NCBI GenBank assembly: GCA_032358255.1
Contig: JAULBX010030928.1
Span: 113,937 to 177,936, forward strand
Length of the DNA: 64,000 nucleotides
Direction of reading: 5' to 3'
From: Heterotrichella gracilis
Lineage: Eukaryota; Sar; Xanthophyceae; Tribonematales; Xanthonemataceae
Position 1 is the stretch's first letter; the number at the start of each line of letters is the position of its first letter. The position numbers and the translations under genes were made by a program. Below, one piece after another: positions 1 through 11,539 of this stretch. The notes beneath the pieces were generated by a model. The model saw only the letters and a list, made by a program, of their open reading frames with translations. It was not told where the DNA came from and made no database searches.

Positions 1-817
1 ACTGTGGCTGACACAGGCAGCTGGGCCCTCTAGTAGAGGGCTCTTTGGGGTCTGCATGCCGCGGCATGTGGATGCTCTAGCTTGAACTATCAGGTCTGCT
101 ATTTGTAACGAATACCATCTCAACGTTCGCATTTACTGTGGCTGAGCTGAAGCCCAATCGCTGTAGAGGGTGTGTGGCAACCTTCCATAGCGTCGGTTCG
201 CCTCGCATCCAAAAGGATTACCTAGCTGGTTGCCTAACTGGTCCCCGTACCCGGTGCTGAGCAAACCTCGGTACCACAGGACTCGCAACTCTAGTATAAG
301 TACGATCACCAGTGTTTCACCAGGTCCATCTCAACCTTCTTTCTCGAGGTCTTTGCACTAGCTGATTGCGCCCAAAAGGGTGCTGAGATCTGCCTGGTCT
401 TCTCATCGTCTGTCAGTATTGTCTTGTTGTTGGACGTCGAAGAACGCCTGGAAGGTGAGGTATTCACTTCAAACGCCTCCACCCCACCAGTTAACTAGGG
501 GTCTGAGTCTATCGCGTCCTATTGTCCGCTCGGGCCACGAACCCTGGCATCTACCCTGGCATTGCATGCATCAAGGGACATGCATGCACGCACCTTTTCG
601 CATCTTAAGAACCACGAGCCTTAGGTTATCTCACTTGAACATGCCATGGTTTAGGGCAGCTTGAGCACGTGTACCCTGACCAGACCCCCCACCTCCACCC
701 CCACCCACCCCACCCACACAGACTTTAAACTGGCACACATGCTTGTTCGTTGCAGGTACCTGGCAAGGAAATCCTCTCCTCCCACATCCCAGAGTTTCCC
801 TGCCTCCTCGAGCTGCC
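1..817. other. Upstream flank of the MAPEG gene, no gene recognised
   Basis: No conserved coding segment is visible on either strand. Short open frames here have no recognisable motif or splice pattern. The stretch at about 680-715 is C-rich (CCCACC runs). The 5' untranslated region and promoter of the gene starting at 818 presumably lie here, but I see no convincing TATA box close to the start. Confidence 0.4.
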
Positions 818-2000
818 ATGAAGACCACAGCAGGTGAGTCAGACCCGCTCATGCCCACTTGCACCCAGGTGCATCCAAACCATGCACAGCGAGCACACCC
901 CACATGAGCTGCAAGTTTCCAGACCATCAACTTGTGAACCACACTGCCAGCACGCATGTGCTAGCACCTCGCTCCTGTACCTCGCCTGGGTTTCCGTCAA
1001 AGAACAGCAAAGGACAGAACAGAACAAGAGCACACTTCAGATCGTCCTAAGGGGTTCACACCACCTGATGGAGGGATTCCACCAGCAACCACGCGACCCC
1101 CATGCACAAAACAACGCCCCCAGCTCATGCCCACACTTCACCCCAACACAATGACAGACCAATGTTGAAAAAGCCGCCCCAACTCCCCCCACGAACCCTC
1201 TCTCCTCCCCTGCAGCCTACTTGGGCGTCGCCTCCCTGCTGTACGTGTGGCTGACCATGCGGGTGGTGCGGCTGCGCATAAAGCTGCGCGTGCCGCTGGG
1301 TGATGGCACCTCAAACTGGCTGCTGGAGGTGGTAACAGCGGTGGCGGAGAGCGGCAAGGTTGCGCTGCAGGACAAAAGCGTGGGTGAGTGGGGTTGAGGG
1401 TTTCGGTGTGGTGGGGTCGTTGGGGTGGGGTGGCGGAGGGTGGCAAGGGGGCGCTGCAGGACAAGAGCGTGGGTGAGTGGCGGGGTTAGGCTTCAAGGGC
1501 TGGTGGTGCAGGACGTAACAAGGCAGATTGGCTGGCCCAAGCTGTGCAAAGAGTAATTGCTGATCTGCAGTAGTGCATGTGATTGTCTGCTTACTGGCTC
1601 TCTTTTCACCACCACAACTAACCACCCTTGCGCTCATGTTCATCCCAACTCCTGCCTACACTGCTGGCACACGCAAGCATTGACCTCTCCCCACCTCCCT
1701 CCCGCAGTGCTGCTGTTCAAGAGCAAGTACTGGAAGCTCCTGTCCGCGGTGCGTGCCCACGCAAACTTCATCGAGTTCTCCCCCCTGGTGTTCCTCACCA
1801 TGGCCATGGCGGAGGTCAACGGCATGCAGAAATGGGCCCTACATGCCCTCCTGGGAACCTTTTTGCTGGGAAGGGTGGGGCACGTGCTATCATTGACCAC
1901 AGCCAAGGTAGCAGTGGGGCCCGGGCGCACATTTGGCACGATTTCGGCAGTGGGGGTGTTGGTGCTGGCCAGTGTGTACAACATCTACGCGGCTGTGTGA
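818..2000 (+). CDS. MAPEG family membrane protein, 158 aa, three exons
   Basis: Exons 818-833, 1216-1383 and 1708-2000, all GT-AG, join in phase to 158 residues ending in TGA. The start ATG encodes MKTTA, directly followed by a hydrophobic helix (AYLGVASLLYVWLTMRVV). The family signature lies at about residues 70-92: RAHANFIEFSPLVF, matching the R-x-HaNfxEyxP pattern of MAPEG proteins (microsomal glutathione transferase / FLAP family). Two more hydrophobic segments follow (ALHALLGTFLLGRVGH and TISAVGVLVLASVYNIYAA), giving the usual four-helix layout and a length typical of the family. A role in glutathione-dependent detoxification or lipid-mediator-type chemistry in ER or chloroplast envelope is inferred from the family only; the sequence does not show the substrate. 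The gene is intact, and its introns carry few junction copies compared with neighbours. Confidence 0.9.
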
Positions 2001-2326
2001 TGCTGGCAGCGGTGGGGAGTGGGCGCACCTTTGGCAGTGCTTTAGGGTGGGCTGGGTGGCGGTGCTGGCGGGGGCCCAGAGGGTACATCAACTGTGTGAC
2101 AGAACGTGGTGGTTCATGTGCAATTACATTGCCATTGTTACATGTTAGTTGACAAAGTAGACAGCTGCATACCATATATGTGTCACGAGACCATACTAGG
2201 AGCCACTTTTCTTTTGCCAACTTGAAGAAAACGACCGCTTTTCAGGTTGTGGCCTGTGGTGAGGTTGGTGCCGTGGTAACACATTCAACGTGGCAGATGC
2301 TGGAAAGCCCTTTGCAATAATAACAC

Positions 2327-2378
2327 AATAAATATGATTACATCGTTCCACTGTCTTTTTCTTGCAACATGTCTGTAA
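2327..2378 (+). terminator. Likely 3' end signals of the MAPEG gene
   Basis: AATAAA at 2327-2332 and the green-algal type signal TGTAA at 2374-2378 lie 330-380 bp after the stop codon. Either could direct polyadenylation. Which one is used cannot be told from sequence. Confidence 0.4.
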
Positions 2379-3005
2379 GAACATCTGTAGCAAGAAGAAC
2401 AAAAGTGACGAGGGATGCAATACTGAGATATGTATTTCTCCAAGGGAAGAAATACAGTTGCTATAGTAAGCAAACAGCCCGCTTCAAGCTTGAAGCTCAA
2501 GCTTGGACTTGAAGCTTGAACTCGAGGAAATACAATCCTAAGCCTTTAGGTCCAGCAATGAACTATTACCTGCGGAGTCTGACACATGTACAGTCTGGCC
2601 GTTACAGTGTGACCTGTCAGTCTGATGGAAACAAGTGTTGCTGACTCAGAGCAGAGAAAGGATACATGCGCCCGGGGGGGTGTTTCATTGAAAACTTCAC
2701 TGACAGAACATTGGACAGCAATATATAAAGAAAGTGCTAGTCGAAGACCAGCTTAAGAACACACAGGTCACCTCTAGCCACAAATGCCTACGGTAGGCTG
2801 CCAAAATTTCGATTTAATTACACTCTCACCCCCTCCCAAAGGCATGCCATGCCGTAGGCTAACCAACAGGAACAAAGCCCTATGGGGTTAAGGGTTGAGC
2901 AGTGGTTGGAAAAACAGTGGACAGAAGGTCAATGCCCTTCTTTTAGCTAAACCCTCTTCTTAAATCGACGCGCCTATTCAAGGACAGGTTGCGTTGATAT
3001 TTTTT
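2379..3005. other. Gap between convergent genes with a HindIII-rich palindromic patch
   Basis: No gene is seen. At 2481-2525 several overlapping inverted copies of TTCAAGCTTGAA-like sequence occur and could fold into a hairpin. The minus-strand cellulase pseudogene ends at 3006 beside an AATAAATAAA-like run read on the minus strand. I looked here for the missing C-terminal GH9 exon of that gene and found none. Confidence 0.5.
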
Positions 3006-6000
3006 TCATTTATTTATTAGTAGGTTGAGCAAACACGCCTCACCTAGTGGCGCCACAGCCAGACCCCCAGGGGTGTAGGTGATACCCCCTTGGCCCCCTT
3101 GCCAGTCGCCCGCAAACTGCTTCAGCCCCGCGCTGCACTCCGCACCGCACTGCCCAACCTGCTGCATAGGCACCTCAACGCACACCGCCACCGAGTCCCA
3201 GTTGACAAAGCTGTTGCGGTCGCTGCCCAGGCGCTGGTAGTAGGCCTGGGCATCAGCCAGGTACTGGGGTTCTCCTGTCGCCACGTGGAGCCACATGGCA
3301 GCGTAGGCGAGCTTGTCAAGGTACCTGCGCATTACAGAGCCAGGGACACATATGTTCAGCCCAGATCCATCATAAACTCATGAACATGCCTCGCACTTGT
3401 TGCAATCGCTGCTCATGGCATGCACTGATATACTACAGTAAGCCTGGGCACCAAACAGATACTGGCTTCTCCTGTTGCCACATGGAGTCACATGGAGGCG
3501 TAAGCAAGCTTGTCAAGGTACCTACGGGGCGGGGAAAGGACCATAACCCCTGCTAGGATGATCACTAATATTGATTACAAAATAAACCATGTAAAGCAAT
3601 GGTACTAACGTTGTCCTTTAGCATGCCAACTTGAGTGATGAGGGCAGAAGGTCTTTGCTGCGCATGTGCACACAGCTACTGGATGGTGCAGCCAGGTTTG
3701 GGGCACTTTCTGCACTACTCAAAATATACAGTGTAGATAAATAAATCAAGTATTTGAACTTTTTATATACTATTTGCAACTTCATGAAGCAAGCAAGGTC
3801 GTGAGCTCTCAACAGTTTGAGAGCCTGACTTAAGAGGTGCGCCCAACTTACAAAAGCGTAATATTTTCCATTAAAATCTGTTTATATGCTGATTTCAAAT
3901 ACAAAGTATCGTAAACTGATACCCCGCGTTATTTGATACCTGCGATAACTGATCAATGCGCAAAATTATCTGACTTCACATATTTAGCAGTTACCTGGGG
4001 TCCCAGATAAAGCAAATTATCAATTGAGGATACTCTTTATTATGGAATAGTGTTTTCTAGATAAATCGATTACTATACAAATAATGGTCAGGAATCAATT
4101 CAAAGAATTTGGAAAGGCATGATCTGGAAAGGCAGTAGTGCACTCACCTTGCTGAGGCGTACACATAGGTGGCAGAGGAGTACCAGTCGCTGTACTTGCC
4201 CTCGTACTTTGCCCCTTGCGCGTACACCTGGCGAGCTGCCTCCAGCGCCCTCCCCGCATACTCTGCATCGCTCCCCTTGAGAGCCACTGACACAGAGGCC
4301 AGGGCAGCAGCCACGGCACCCAGCAGGTCGGATGCGGGTTTTCCAGAATCAAAGACGTATGCCGGGCGGTCCCCAGTCTGGTCCTCGGGGCGTCCCCAGT
4401 AGGCGTGGTCGGGACCTGGGGAGGGGCACGTGGGGATGTGTTGCTGGTATATGTTGTTCTTGAAAAACATGTTGGCACATTTGCATGGAAGGCATCAAAA
4501 TTGCAGTTCAAAATTTTCACCATGAGGTGCTGCTTTGGAGGGTTTATATTTAGGGTTTATCATGCCAATGGCTCATACCCTAGAGCGCAGTAGAACCCTT
4601 CATTGATTTCCACTGCCTTGCTTCCAAGGGTGTCCACACCCCCAACTGTATGCTGGTGGCATGGTACTCCTGGATATGGCCATGGAGAAAAAGGAAGGGG
4701 TTTGCTGTGCCCTAGGGTATACCCAGGTACAAGCCAATATTGTACTTGTGATTGAAGGATGCTCAGATGTCCCCGTGACTTCATGACTAAAGTAGCAGAG
4801 TTCTTGGCTTGCAAGAACTTCAACTGAAAAAGCAACGAAGAATTTAGGGGTTCTGCTGTGTTAGCGGTATCAATAGCTGGCCAAATGTAGGCTGTACACA
4901 CATTCTCAAAGTTAATGCGAGTGCCTGCTGAGACCAGCACCAAGCTTGCGGGCCAAATATCACGCCGCGTATCTATGCACGGATGTCCGCCCCAGGGAAA
5001 ATTGCAAGGCTCAACGACAGAAGCAAAACCCCAAATCCGATACAGTGAACTCACAATCCCAATCCTCACCTGGGGTCCCCTATCTGCCCCACGTACTGCT
5101 CCTCCCCCACCCTGAGGCAGAACCCTAAACCTGGTACAAACCCTAAATCCACAATCCTAATCCCTTACCTGGGTCCCATATCTGGCCCACGTACTGCTCC
5201 TCCCCCACCCTGCAGGCCATGAGGTAGTCAGCCGCCCAGCGCAGGTTGGCATCCGCACTCCCCTGCTGCCCCGCCCTGCTGTACCCCCCTGGGAACTCAG
5301 CCAGGCCCCATGCCAGGAACGATACAGTGATTGCCATGGGGAAGTTGAGCTTGAGGTGATCGCCGGCATCGTGCCAGCCTCCTGCAGAGCAACAGGGTGT
5401 TTGGTTATTGATAGGGGGTAAAGTATATCGGAGCACCGCACATGCAGAGAGTAAAAGCAGGAAAGGGCGCAGGTTGACACCAGCAGGCCAGGAAGGATCC
5501 GCGATGGGCATGTGCTGGTCAGCTTGACAGCAGCAAACCTGCAGCACTACTATGATGGGCGGTTGCTGCATGTTTAGGGTTGTAGGGTTTCACAGGAGCG
5601 ACACAGCGATGGCCATGGGGAAGTTGATCAAGCTTGAGGTGGTCGCCAGCATCCATGCCAGCAGCCTGCAATGGGGAGAGGGAGAGAGGGAAGGGGAAGG
5701 GGTGGAGGGACGTGATGTGGGTCAGTGGCAACAGCTGGCGCGATGGAAGGGTTAAATTGAATTGGCCGCCGGTGTCACGCCAACCCCTTGCAGGGGTTTA
5801 GATTGAACCCTATTACCCGGGGGTGCTCCAGTCATGAATGGTAACAGTAAGCTGTGGTTGAGTTGGAGGTATGACACACTAGCAGACACTTTGTGGGTGA
5901 TGAGGCCTGTGCAGGGGCGCGAGGATGGTCAGGGGTTTAACCTGTAACTTACCCATTACCTGCACTCATTTTCACACCGCACATCCGTATGTCCCTGTTG

Positions 6001-7301
6001 CGGCTGCTTATACTATGCTTCGTCTGCCACAGCATGTCTGCTAGCGTAGCAGCTTGGCAGCCAGTGGCAGAAAACACGGCGTAAGCAGCGCCAACATGCA
6101 CATACGGATGCGCGGCTTGAAAATGGGTAGCACGTTTTACTATACATATGGTAAGGGTTGTTGACAGATGGCCCCGGTAGTACCTGATAATCAGGGACAG
6201 AGCACATGCAGCGAGTCGGAAGGCTAGGGAAAGAAGGAAGGGGCTCAAATAACTACTACCAGGCAAAGAAAGGGCCGCAATGGTCATGGGAAGGTTGTCT
6301 TGACATGGCATACACCTGCAGCAGTTCTAATGGGCGGTTGTAACAACAGCTGCATGTTTAGGGTTTAGGGTTCCCCACCTGGCACTGGGTCGTTGACATG
6401 CGAGTCCCCCCGGTAGGGTATCCTGTTGCCAGCTGGCAGAGCACCGCTGCGCTGCGCCTCGTAGAACATCCAGGACAGGCCAAGCACCTGGGGAAGGCGG
6501 ATGGTTTTAGGGTTCTAAGGGTTTGTAGGGTTTTATGTGTTTAGGGCGTGCAGTAAAACAGCAAACCTTGTATTTGACAATTGGGCACTGCATCAGAAAG
6601 CCCAAACGGGTGTACCCTACAAGGATTACGGTGGAACAAGTGGTGGGAAAATATGGGCCAGGATTGGACCCCCCATTGAACAGCATTTACCCCAAACCAC
6701 GCCCTAGTACCCACCTTGGCATACTCCTCTGCATTTCCACTCATTCCCCCCGTGGTGGTGTCAGCAGTGGCGGTGGGCAGGGGAGCAACCAGGCGGGCGA
6801 AGGAGGGAAGGGGTTCTGAGGTTGCGCCTGAGGTGGAGGTGGACATGGATGTGGGGTTGCAGCGGCCGCAGGTGGCGGCGCAGTAGTTGCCCTGGGCGCA
6901 GGGGGGGTTAATTAGTTAATAAGTTTATCAGAGGAGCCAAGGGATGACCCAATGGCAACTGATGTGAATTTTATGCTACGCACTGTACAGCATCTTTTAG
7001 TACATACCAGCAGACAAACCTATCCAAGACCAAAAGCAATTGAAAGCTCATCAGCTTGGCAAAGCATGTAAGGGGCTATCAGCACGCTGCAGCATGTGGC
7101 ACAGGTGTATTGCTACCAAGCATTGTGAACGTTTAGGTGCTATGGTATACCAATCATTGTCGACCTTGAGGGTGAGCATACCTCAATGGGTGGGAACAGG
7201 ACTGGCAGACTGGTTCAATGACATGTGCGCATGTCCGGCCTTGTGCACCCAACCTGCCCAACCAAACTCGCCTGCACCAGGAAATCTTGGTTGCACTTGC
7301 C

Positions 7302-7304
7302 CTA
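7302..7304 (-). other. In-frame TAG in the Cys-rich module of the cellulase
   Basis: On the minus strand the codons read TGC, five CAG, TAG, GGC, AAG, TGC. The module normally has an aromatic or other residue between the Q run and GKC, so TAG is a one-base change from a sense codon such as TGG or TAC. TAG is used as a true stop in two other genes here (50401-50403 and 52339-52341), so reassignment is unlikely. Confidence 0.75.
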
Positions 7305-7653
7305 CTGCTGCTGCTGCTGGCAGGTGAAGGAATCGGGGGTGGGCACATCCACGCACCCGCCACCGCCACCACTGGTCCCCGTCCCGCTCACATCCACAGC
7401 ACCCATCAGCACCTTGGACAGCATCTGGCTGCCACCCGGCGCCTCCACAGCGCCCAAAGCAGCGGGTGGCAGGGTGGCATTGGTGGGCAGGGGCGCTGGC
7501 ACTGGGGATGCCGCGCCGTCTCCAGTGCCGGGGTTTAACTCCCCCGCCAAAGTGGCGGTGGTGTTGCCAGCTGGCAAGGTGGCAATCACGTTGGCGCTGC
7601 TAGCAGTGGCGTTTGCAGCTGACAAGGAGCCTGTGACACTGTCACTTCCAGAG

Positions 7654-7691
7654 CTGGCAGTTGTGCCTGCAGCTGGCAGTTGTGCCTGCAG
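7654..7691 (-). repeat. 19-bp tandem duplication that shifts the cellulase frame
   Basis: Two adjacent identical 19-bp units (7654-7672 and 7673-7691, each starting CTGGCAGTTGTG on the plus strand). Upstream the frame reads the expansin C-terminal domain; downstream it reads the Thr/Ser/Ala linker and Cys-rich module. Removing one unit restores a single frame, LPAAGTTASSGSDSVTG. Confidence 0.85.
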
Positions 7692-9403
7692 CTGGCAGTG
7701 TAGCGGTCCCAGCTGTGGCGCTGTTGGTGGTGTTCCCCCCTGCGCCGGATGGATCGGTGAACTGTATCCCCAGGTCTTGGTCTTTTTTGGTGATTGAGGT
7801 GACGGTGGCGCTGATGCTCTGGCCAGCGGCGTTGGTGAGGACAAAGTTGAAAGGGGGAGAAATATTGCCTGCAGGAACGCCAGGGAGGGTAGGTATATTG
7901 CTGTTATCACTTGGCCCAAAACATTGGTATTTGTTAGCTTTATAACTCAGTTGCCCTGTTGCATCGCATCTGCAACAGGGCAAGTACGGATGTCAAAAGT
8001 TTGCCAATCAAGGGCAAAAGCAATATGAAGCAACGTGAAGGCTATTGGCAAGGTAAAAGGCAACACCAGTATTGTAAGGGGCAGTAATTGAAAACCCACC
8101 ACTTGAAGGAAATCAAAACATGGATCTAAGGATAATTATCAAGTGACTGCAAGTTACTATAACCTTGAGTTGAAACTGAGTCGGGAATTGAAGACTGTTG
8201 CCTGTTGTTTAGCAGTACATGGATTGGGCTATCAATACCACCGCCATTCTGAGATTTACATGTCTTCCTTAGTTAATACATGAATTGTTAGTTACCGTAT
8301 AACTGTATTCCTACCTGCAGGCCTCCACTCCCAGTGCCCCCATGTTGTGTTGGTCAGGCTGGCCCCATTGCATGTGACAGCGGTGATGGGGGCCAGGCTG
8401 TTGGCAAAGTTGAAGGCCTGGTAGTAGGAGTTGACACCTGGAGGGGGTCGGGAGGTGGGGGGTGGGTTGATGGGTGTAGCCTCAGGACAACAGACACTTG
8501 CATGGGAGTACGGAGTATTAAATCATGATTTAATAGGGGAAACCGGTATACCGTACAATCGTATACCGTACAAATGTACCTTATAAAACCACTCCAAAGT
8601 ATAAGAACATGATGTAATAAGGTATACCTTACAATCGTATAGCGTACAAGTACAGTTTAAAGCTGATTGAAATTGCTGCAGAGTTTCTGGACGGGGATCC
8701 CAAATGCATTGTAAGCAGTCTACTGGCTGGAACCCCCCAACACACTCCATTCCTCACCCATTGTCTTTGGTATAAAGTGGATGTTCCTGGTCATGAAGGG
8801 GTCGCAGGGTGTCCACTCCCACTGAATGTGCAGGCGGTCGGGCCACATGCCTGTCACTGCGGTGTAGGCGGGGTAGGACATGTCCACGTCGCCTGGGACA
8901 GGGGATGAGATTTAGGGTTTTAGGGATTAGGGTTTTGGGTTTTGGAGCACCCCGCATTCTTGTCATATTGGGGTGATGTGGTGTGGTGGATTAAAATGCC
9001 CCGGTGCAAAGGAGGAGTCACTGGGAGTCACATGACAGTGACAGCAGTGTAGGCTGGGGATGGGCAGGAACAAGTGTCACTATTGGGGGGGTTTGGATAT
9101 ACATATATGCTCCATGCATGCCATGCGGGATGTGTGGCAGTGGTGAAGGAGGGATTTACAAGGGGGGTGCAAGCCTAGGCTAGCTGTACTGGCCCTGCTG
9201 CCTGACAGTGCACGCATGGCATGCCATACTGCACAGATGCAAACACACCACCTGGCAGCTGCAACCACTATGACATAAGAGCGCCAAACTAATACTGCTA
9301 GCCAGTGCTGGTACTACAATGAATCTTGGAGTGATACCTACTCTGTGGATATCCCAGGATGGACATCACCTCTGGCGGCAGTGTCCTTCCGAAGGAATCA
9401 ACG

Positions 9404-9603
9404 CCCTCCTCCCTTGGTAGCTGGGTGCCCCACAAATCATGCCACTGCAGTCTGGAGGTTTGGACCACCACCAGCCACCACACCAGCACTGGTTGTGGTA
9501 CCAGCACACACCACAGACCACAATGACATGGTTTGTGGGGCACCCAGCTACCAAGGGAGGAGGTGGAGGTGCTTGAGCACTGTACTACGCACAGTGCTCA
9601 AGC
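9404..9603. repeat. Fold-back (inverted-repeat) element plus separate hairpin
   Basis: The block at about 9404-9437 (CTTGGTAGCTGGGTGCCCCA) recurs inverted at about 9527-9563, separated by roughly 90 bp of CCACCA-rich sequence. Just right of it, 9573-9603 forms a hairpin with 12-bp arms (CTTGAGCACTGT) and a 7-base loop. It lies in a large intron of the cellulase pseudogene. It resembles a non-autonomous MITE, but target-site duplications were not found. Confidence 0.6.
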
Positions 9604-10262
9604 AAAGTTTGTTATGTTCTGCTATATTTTAAACTCTTGCAACATGGGGCAGCTTATGCAGAATGACACATACAGCCATGCATGACTGCACAGTAAATTG
9701 ATGAGAACGCTGCACCAGGGGCCTATGCAGGCGGTGGATGGGCTTAGGGCTTTAGGAGAGTAAGCTTGGATGCCTGTGCCAGGTGGCGCTGCTGCATGCT
9801 GTTGGATGCATGTGCCAGGGATGCACCTGAGCATGCCTTGACCCTACCCATGAACGGCTCTGAATCATTCATGATCTAGGGTCAAACGCATGCATGACAT
9901 CACGATCAGGCGCACCCGTGAACCACGTGGTAGGGTTCAAGCTGGCCGCCATCAAGTGACCCATCAGACGCACATCACCTGGCACGTGCAGCAGGGCACA
10001 TACCACAAGCAACTGCAACATTCAATGCTGCAATTTGTCACTAGATGCAAGACAGCCTTGGTTCAACAGCCTTGCATATAAACCCTGATCCTAAGTCCTG
10101 TTACTAACTAGGAAGTTAAGGGTTTAGGGTTTGGGCTCAGGGTTCGTCAAAACCAGCAAATGGGTCCCACGCCCTAGTAGTACTCACCATGCTTGCACTC
10201 CCCGCAGTGGTCCAGCACCTGCATGACCACGTCCTGGCCCTGCACCTTGCACTGGGGGTCGA

Positions 10263-10267
10263 TGAGC
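10263..10267 (-). other. One-base frameshift in the expansin barrel
   Basis: Before this point the frame gives VCGRCVKAR; after it the coherent sequence IDPQCKVQGQDVVMQVLDHCGEC lies in another frame. Exon 10338-10188 is 151 nt, one base short of the length its flanking splice phases need. The usual expansin sequence here has a Cys (ARCxDPQC), consistent with loss of one base of a TGC codon. Confidence 0.8.
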
Positions 10268-10833
10268 GCGCCTTGACGCACCGGCCGCACACAGCGCCGC
10301 CCTCCCACTGGGCGTCGTTCATGGCGCAGAAATACTGCCTGCAAGGAGTGGTATAGTTTCCAGGTAAACTCATATATCTATGTATGCAAATTTCAATGTT
10401 GATTTTATTGGAAAGAGCGTAAATCCTAGCAACACCCCACAGTTTGTCACTGTCTGGAAAGCTGGTGGAGTACCTGGTAGCCAACGTGGGGGGTTGATGA
10501 AGGGGAGACACCATACCTTCAAGGCGAATTTGAGTCCCACCACATGCAACTGTGCACGCAACAGGGGATGCAATGGGAATGCCTGGTTCACAGTCTGACT
10601 CAGCGTACTCAGGATTCAACTTGAGCTGAGTATGGGACACCCAGCAGTGTACAGTGCATCTGGGCAGGTGAAGGGACGCACGAGTGTAGCATCGCGCTTG
10701 AAGATGCAGGGACTAGCTACAATGAAGCCTTGGGATCAGATGTGTGTGAACTGCAGAAAGGGTACCTTGCATCCGGGACTGCGCATGAATGGCATTACCA
10801 TGAAAAACGCGGTACCTTCTGGACCCACTGACA

Positions 10834-11060
10834 TGTCATCAAAGCACAACCAACAGTGGGTCATGTCTGCACTCAGCACTAACCCAGGGTGCAGATGCTG
10901 CTTGCCCTCGTGGCTTTTGCTCTACTTGGAGTGATCATAAATCTTGGGTAGAGCAAAAGCCATATGAGCAACCCGCAACTGCGTTGGCCCAGTGCTCAGC
11001 ACACATATGCAGTGCAGCACACATATCCCACTGTGGGCAGTGCTTTGATGGCCTGGCAGT
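10834..11060. repeat. Long imperfect palindrome (fold-back element)
   Basis: The outer arms are CATCAAAGCAC near 10837 and GTGCTTTGATG near 11040-11050. The inner arms are GGCTTTTGCTCTAC at about 10912-10925 and GTAGAGCAAAAGCC at about 10948-10961, a perfect 14-bp match. The whole segment of about 220 bp can fold on itself. It lies in the same intron region as the 9404-9603 element. Confidence 0.6.
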
Positions 11061-11539
11061 GCCCCAAAAAAGGTATCGAAGTTGCAAATTTGCATGCAAT
11101 GGGTGATAACATACTCCAAGTTGGCCGCCATGACATTGCAATTGTGATCAACATATGAATGCATTGTCATGGAGTCTACAAGCCTACCGAGTTTAAGGTT
11201 GACCCGAGGCACAGGCGGTGCATTCATTCAACTTCAACTTTTGAAATGAGTGCGTGCAACACAGACTGCACCGCCTGGAGGCCCTGAGGGTGCACTAACT
11301 GCTACGTACCTGAAGTGGTCGTTGGTGTATCCGAACCCGCAGTTGAACTTCTCCCCTCCTGTCTCGCTGATGGCAGCGCTGAAGGCAGTCCCGTCGCCTG
11401 TGAACTGCTCCTGGGCACTGGTGGAGGTGAAGGCGGCGAGGCAGGCCAGCAGCAGCAGCAAGCGGGCAGCCAACATGGCGCCAGCAGTGCGATGGGACAT
11501 AGCTGACATGGATGGGTGCTGTACACTCCTTGCAAGCAT

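Larger units (their letters stand above)
3006..11539 (-). pseudogene. Expansin-GH9 endoglucanase fusion, decayed (secreted)
   Basis: Exon segments (minus): 11539-11310, 10338-10188, 8892-8758, 8437-8315, 7868-7278, 6891-6715, 6487-6379, 5381-5169, 4415-4148, 3324-3006. Reading order: signal peptide (MLAARLLLLLACLAAFTSTS); expansin double-psi barrel (GDGTAFS, QYFCAMND, VCGRCVKA, VLDHCGEC, GDVDMSYPAY); expansin C-terminal domain (PFNFVLTNAAGQSIS to LGIQF); Thr/Ala/Pro linker; Cys-rich module (CVDVPTPDSFTC, GKC, NYCAATCGRC); then GH9 (FYEAQRSGALP, GGWHDAGDHLKL with the catalytic DAGD, DHAYWGRPEDQTGDRPAY, TYTPGGLA). Splice phases agree throughout except at three lesions: a 1-base loss near 10265, a 19-bp tandem duplication at 7654-7691, and TAG at 7302-7304. 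The frame runs out after TYTPGGLAVAPLG, so about 100-150 C-terminal GH9 residues with the acid/base Glu are missing. An intact ancestor would have degraded or loosened cell-wall glucan. ATG choice at the 5' end (11539, 11509 or 11476) is open; 11476 starts right at the signal peptide. Confidence 0.82.

Noticed and set aside
7302-7304. TAG read as glutamine (non-standard code, as in some ulvophyte algae)
   Set aside because: TAG ends the SUMO-ligase frame at 50401-50403 and the polymerase frame at 52339-52341 exactly at the expected C-termini, and no other gene here has an internal TAG.
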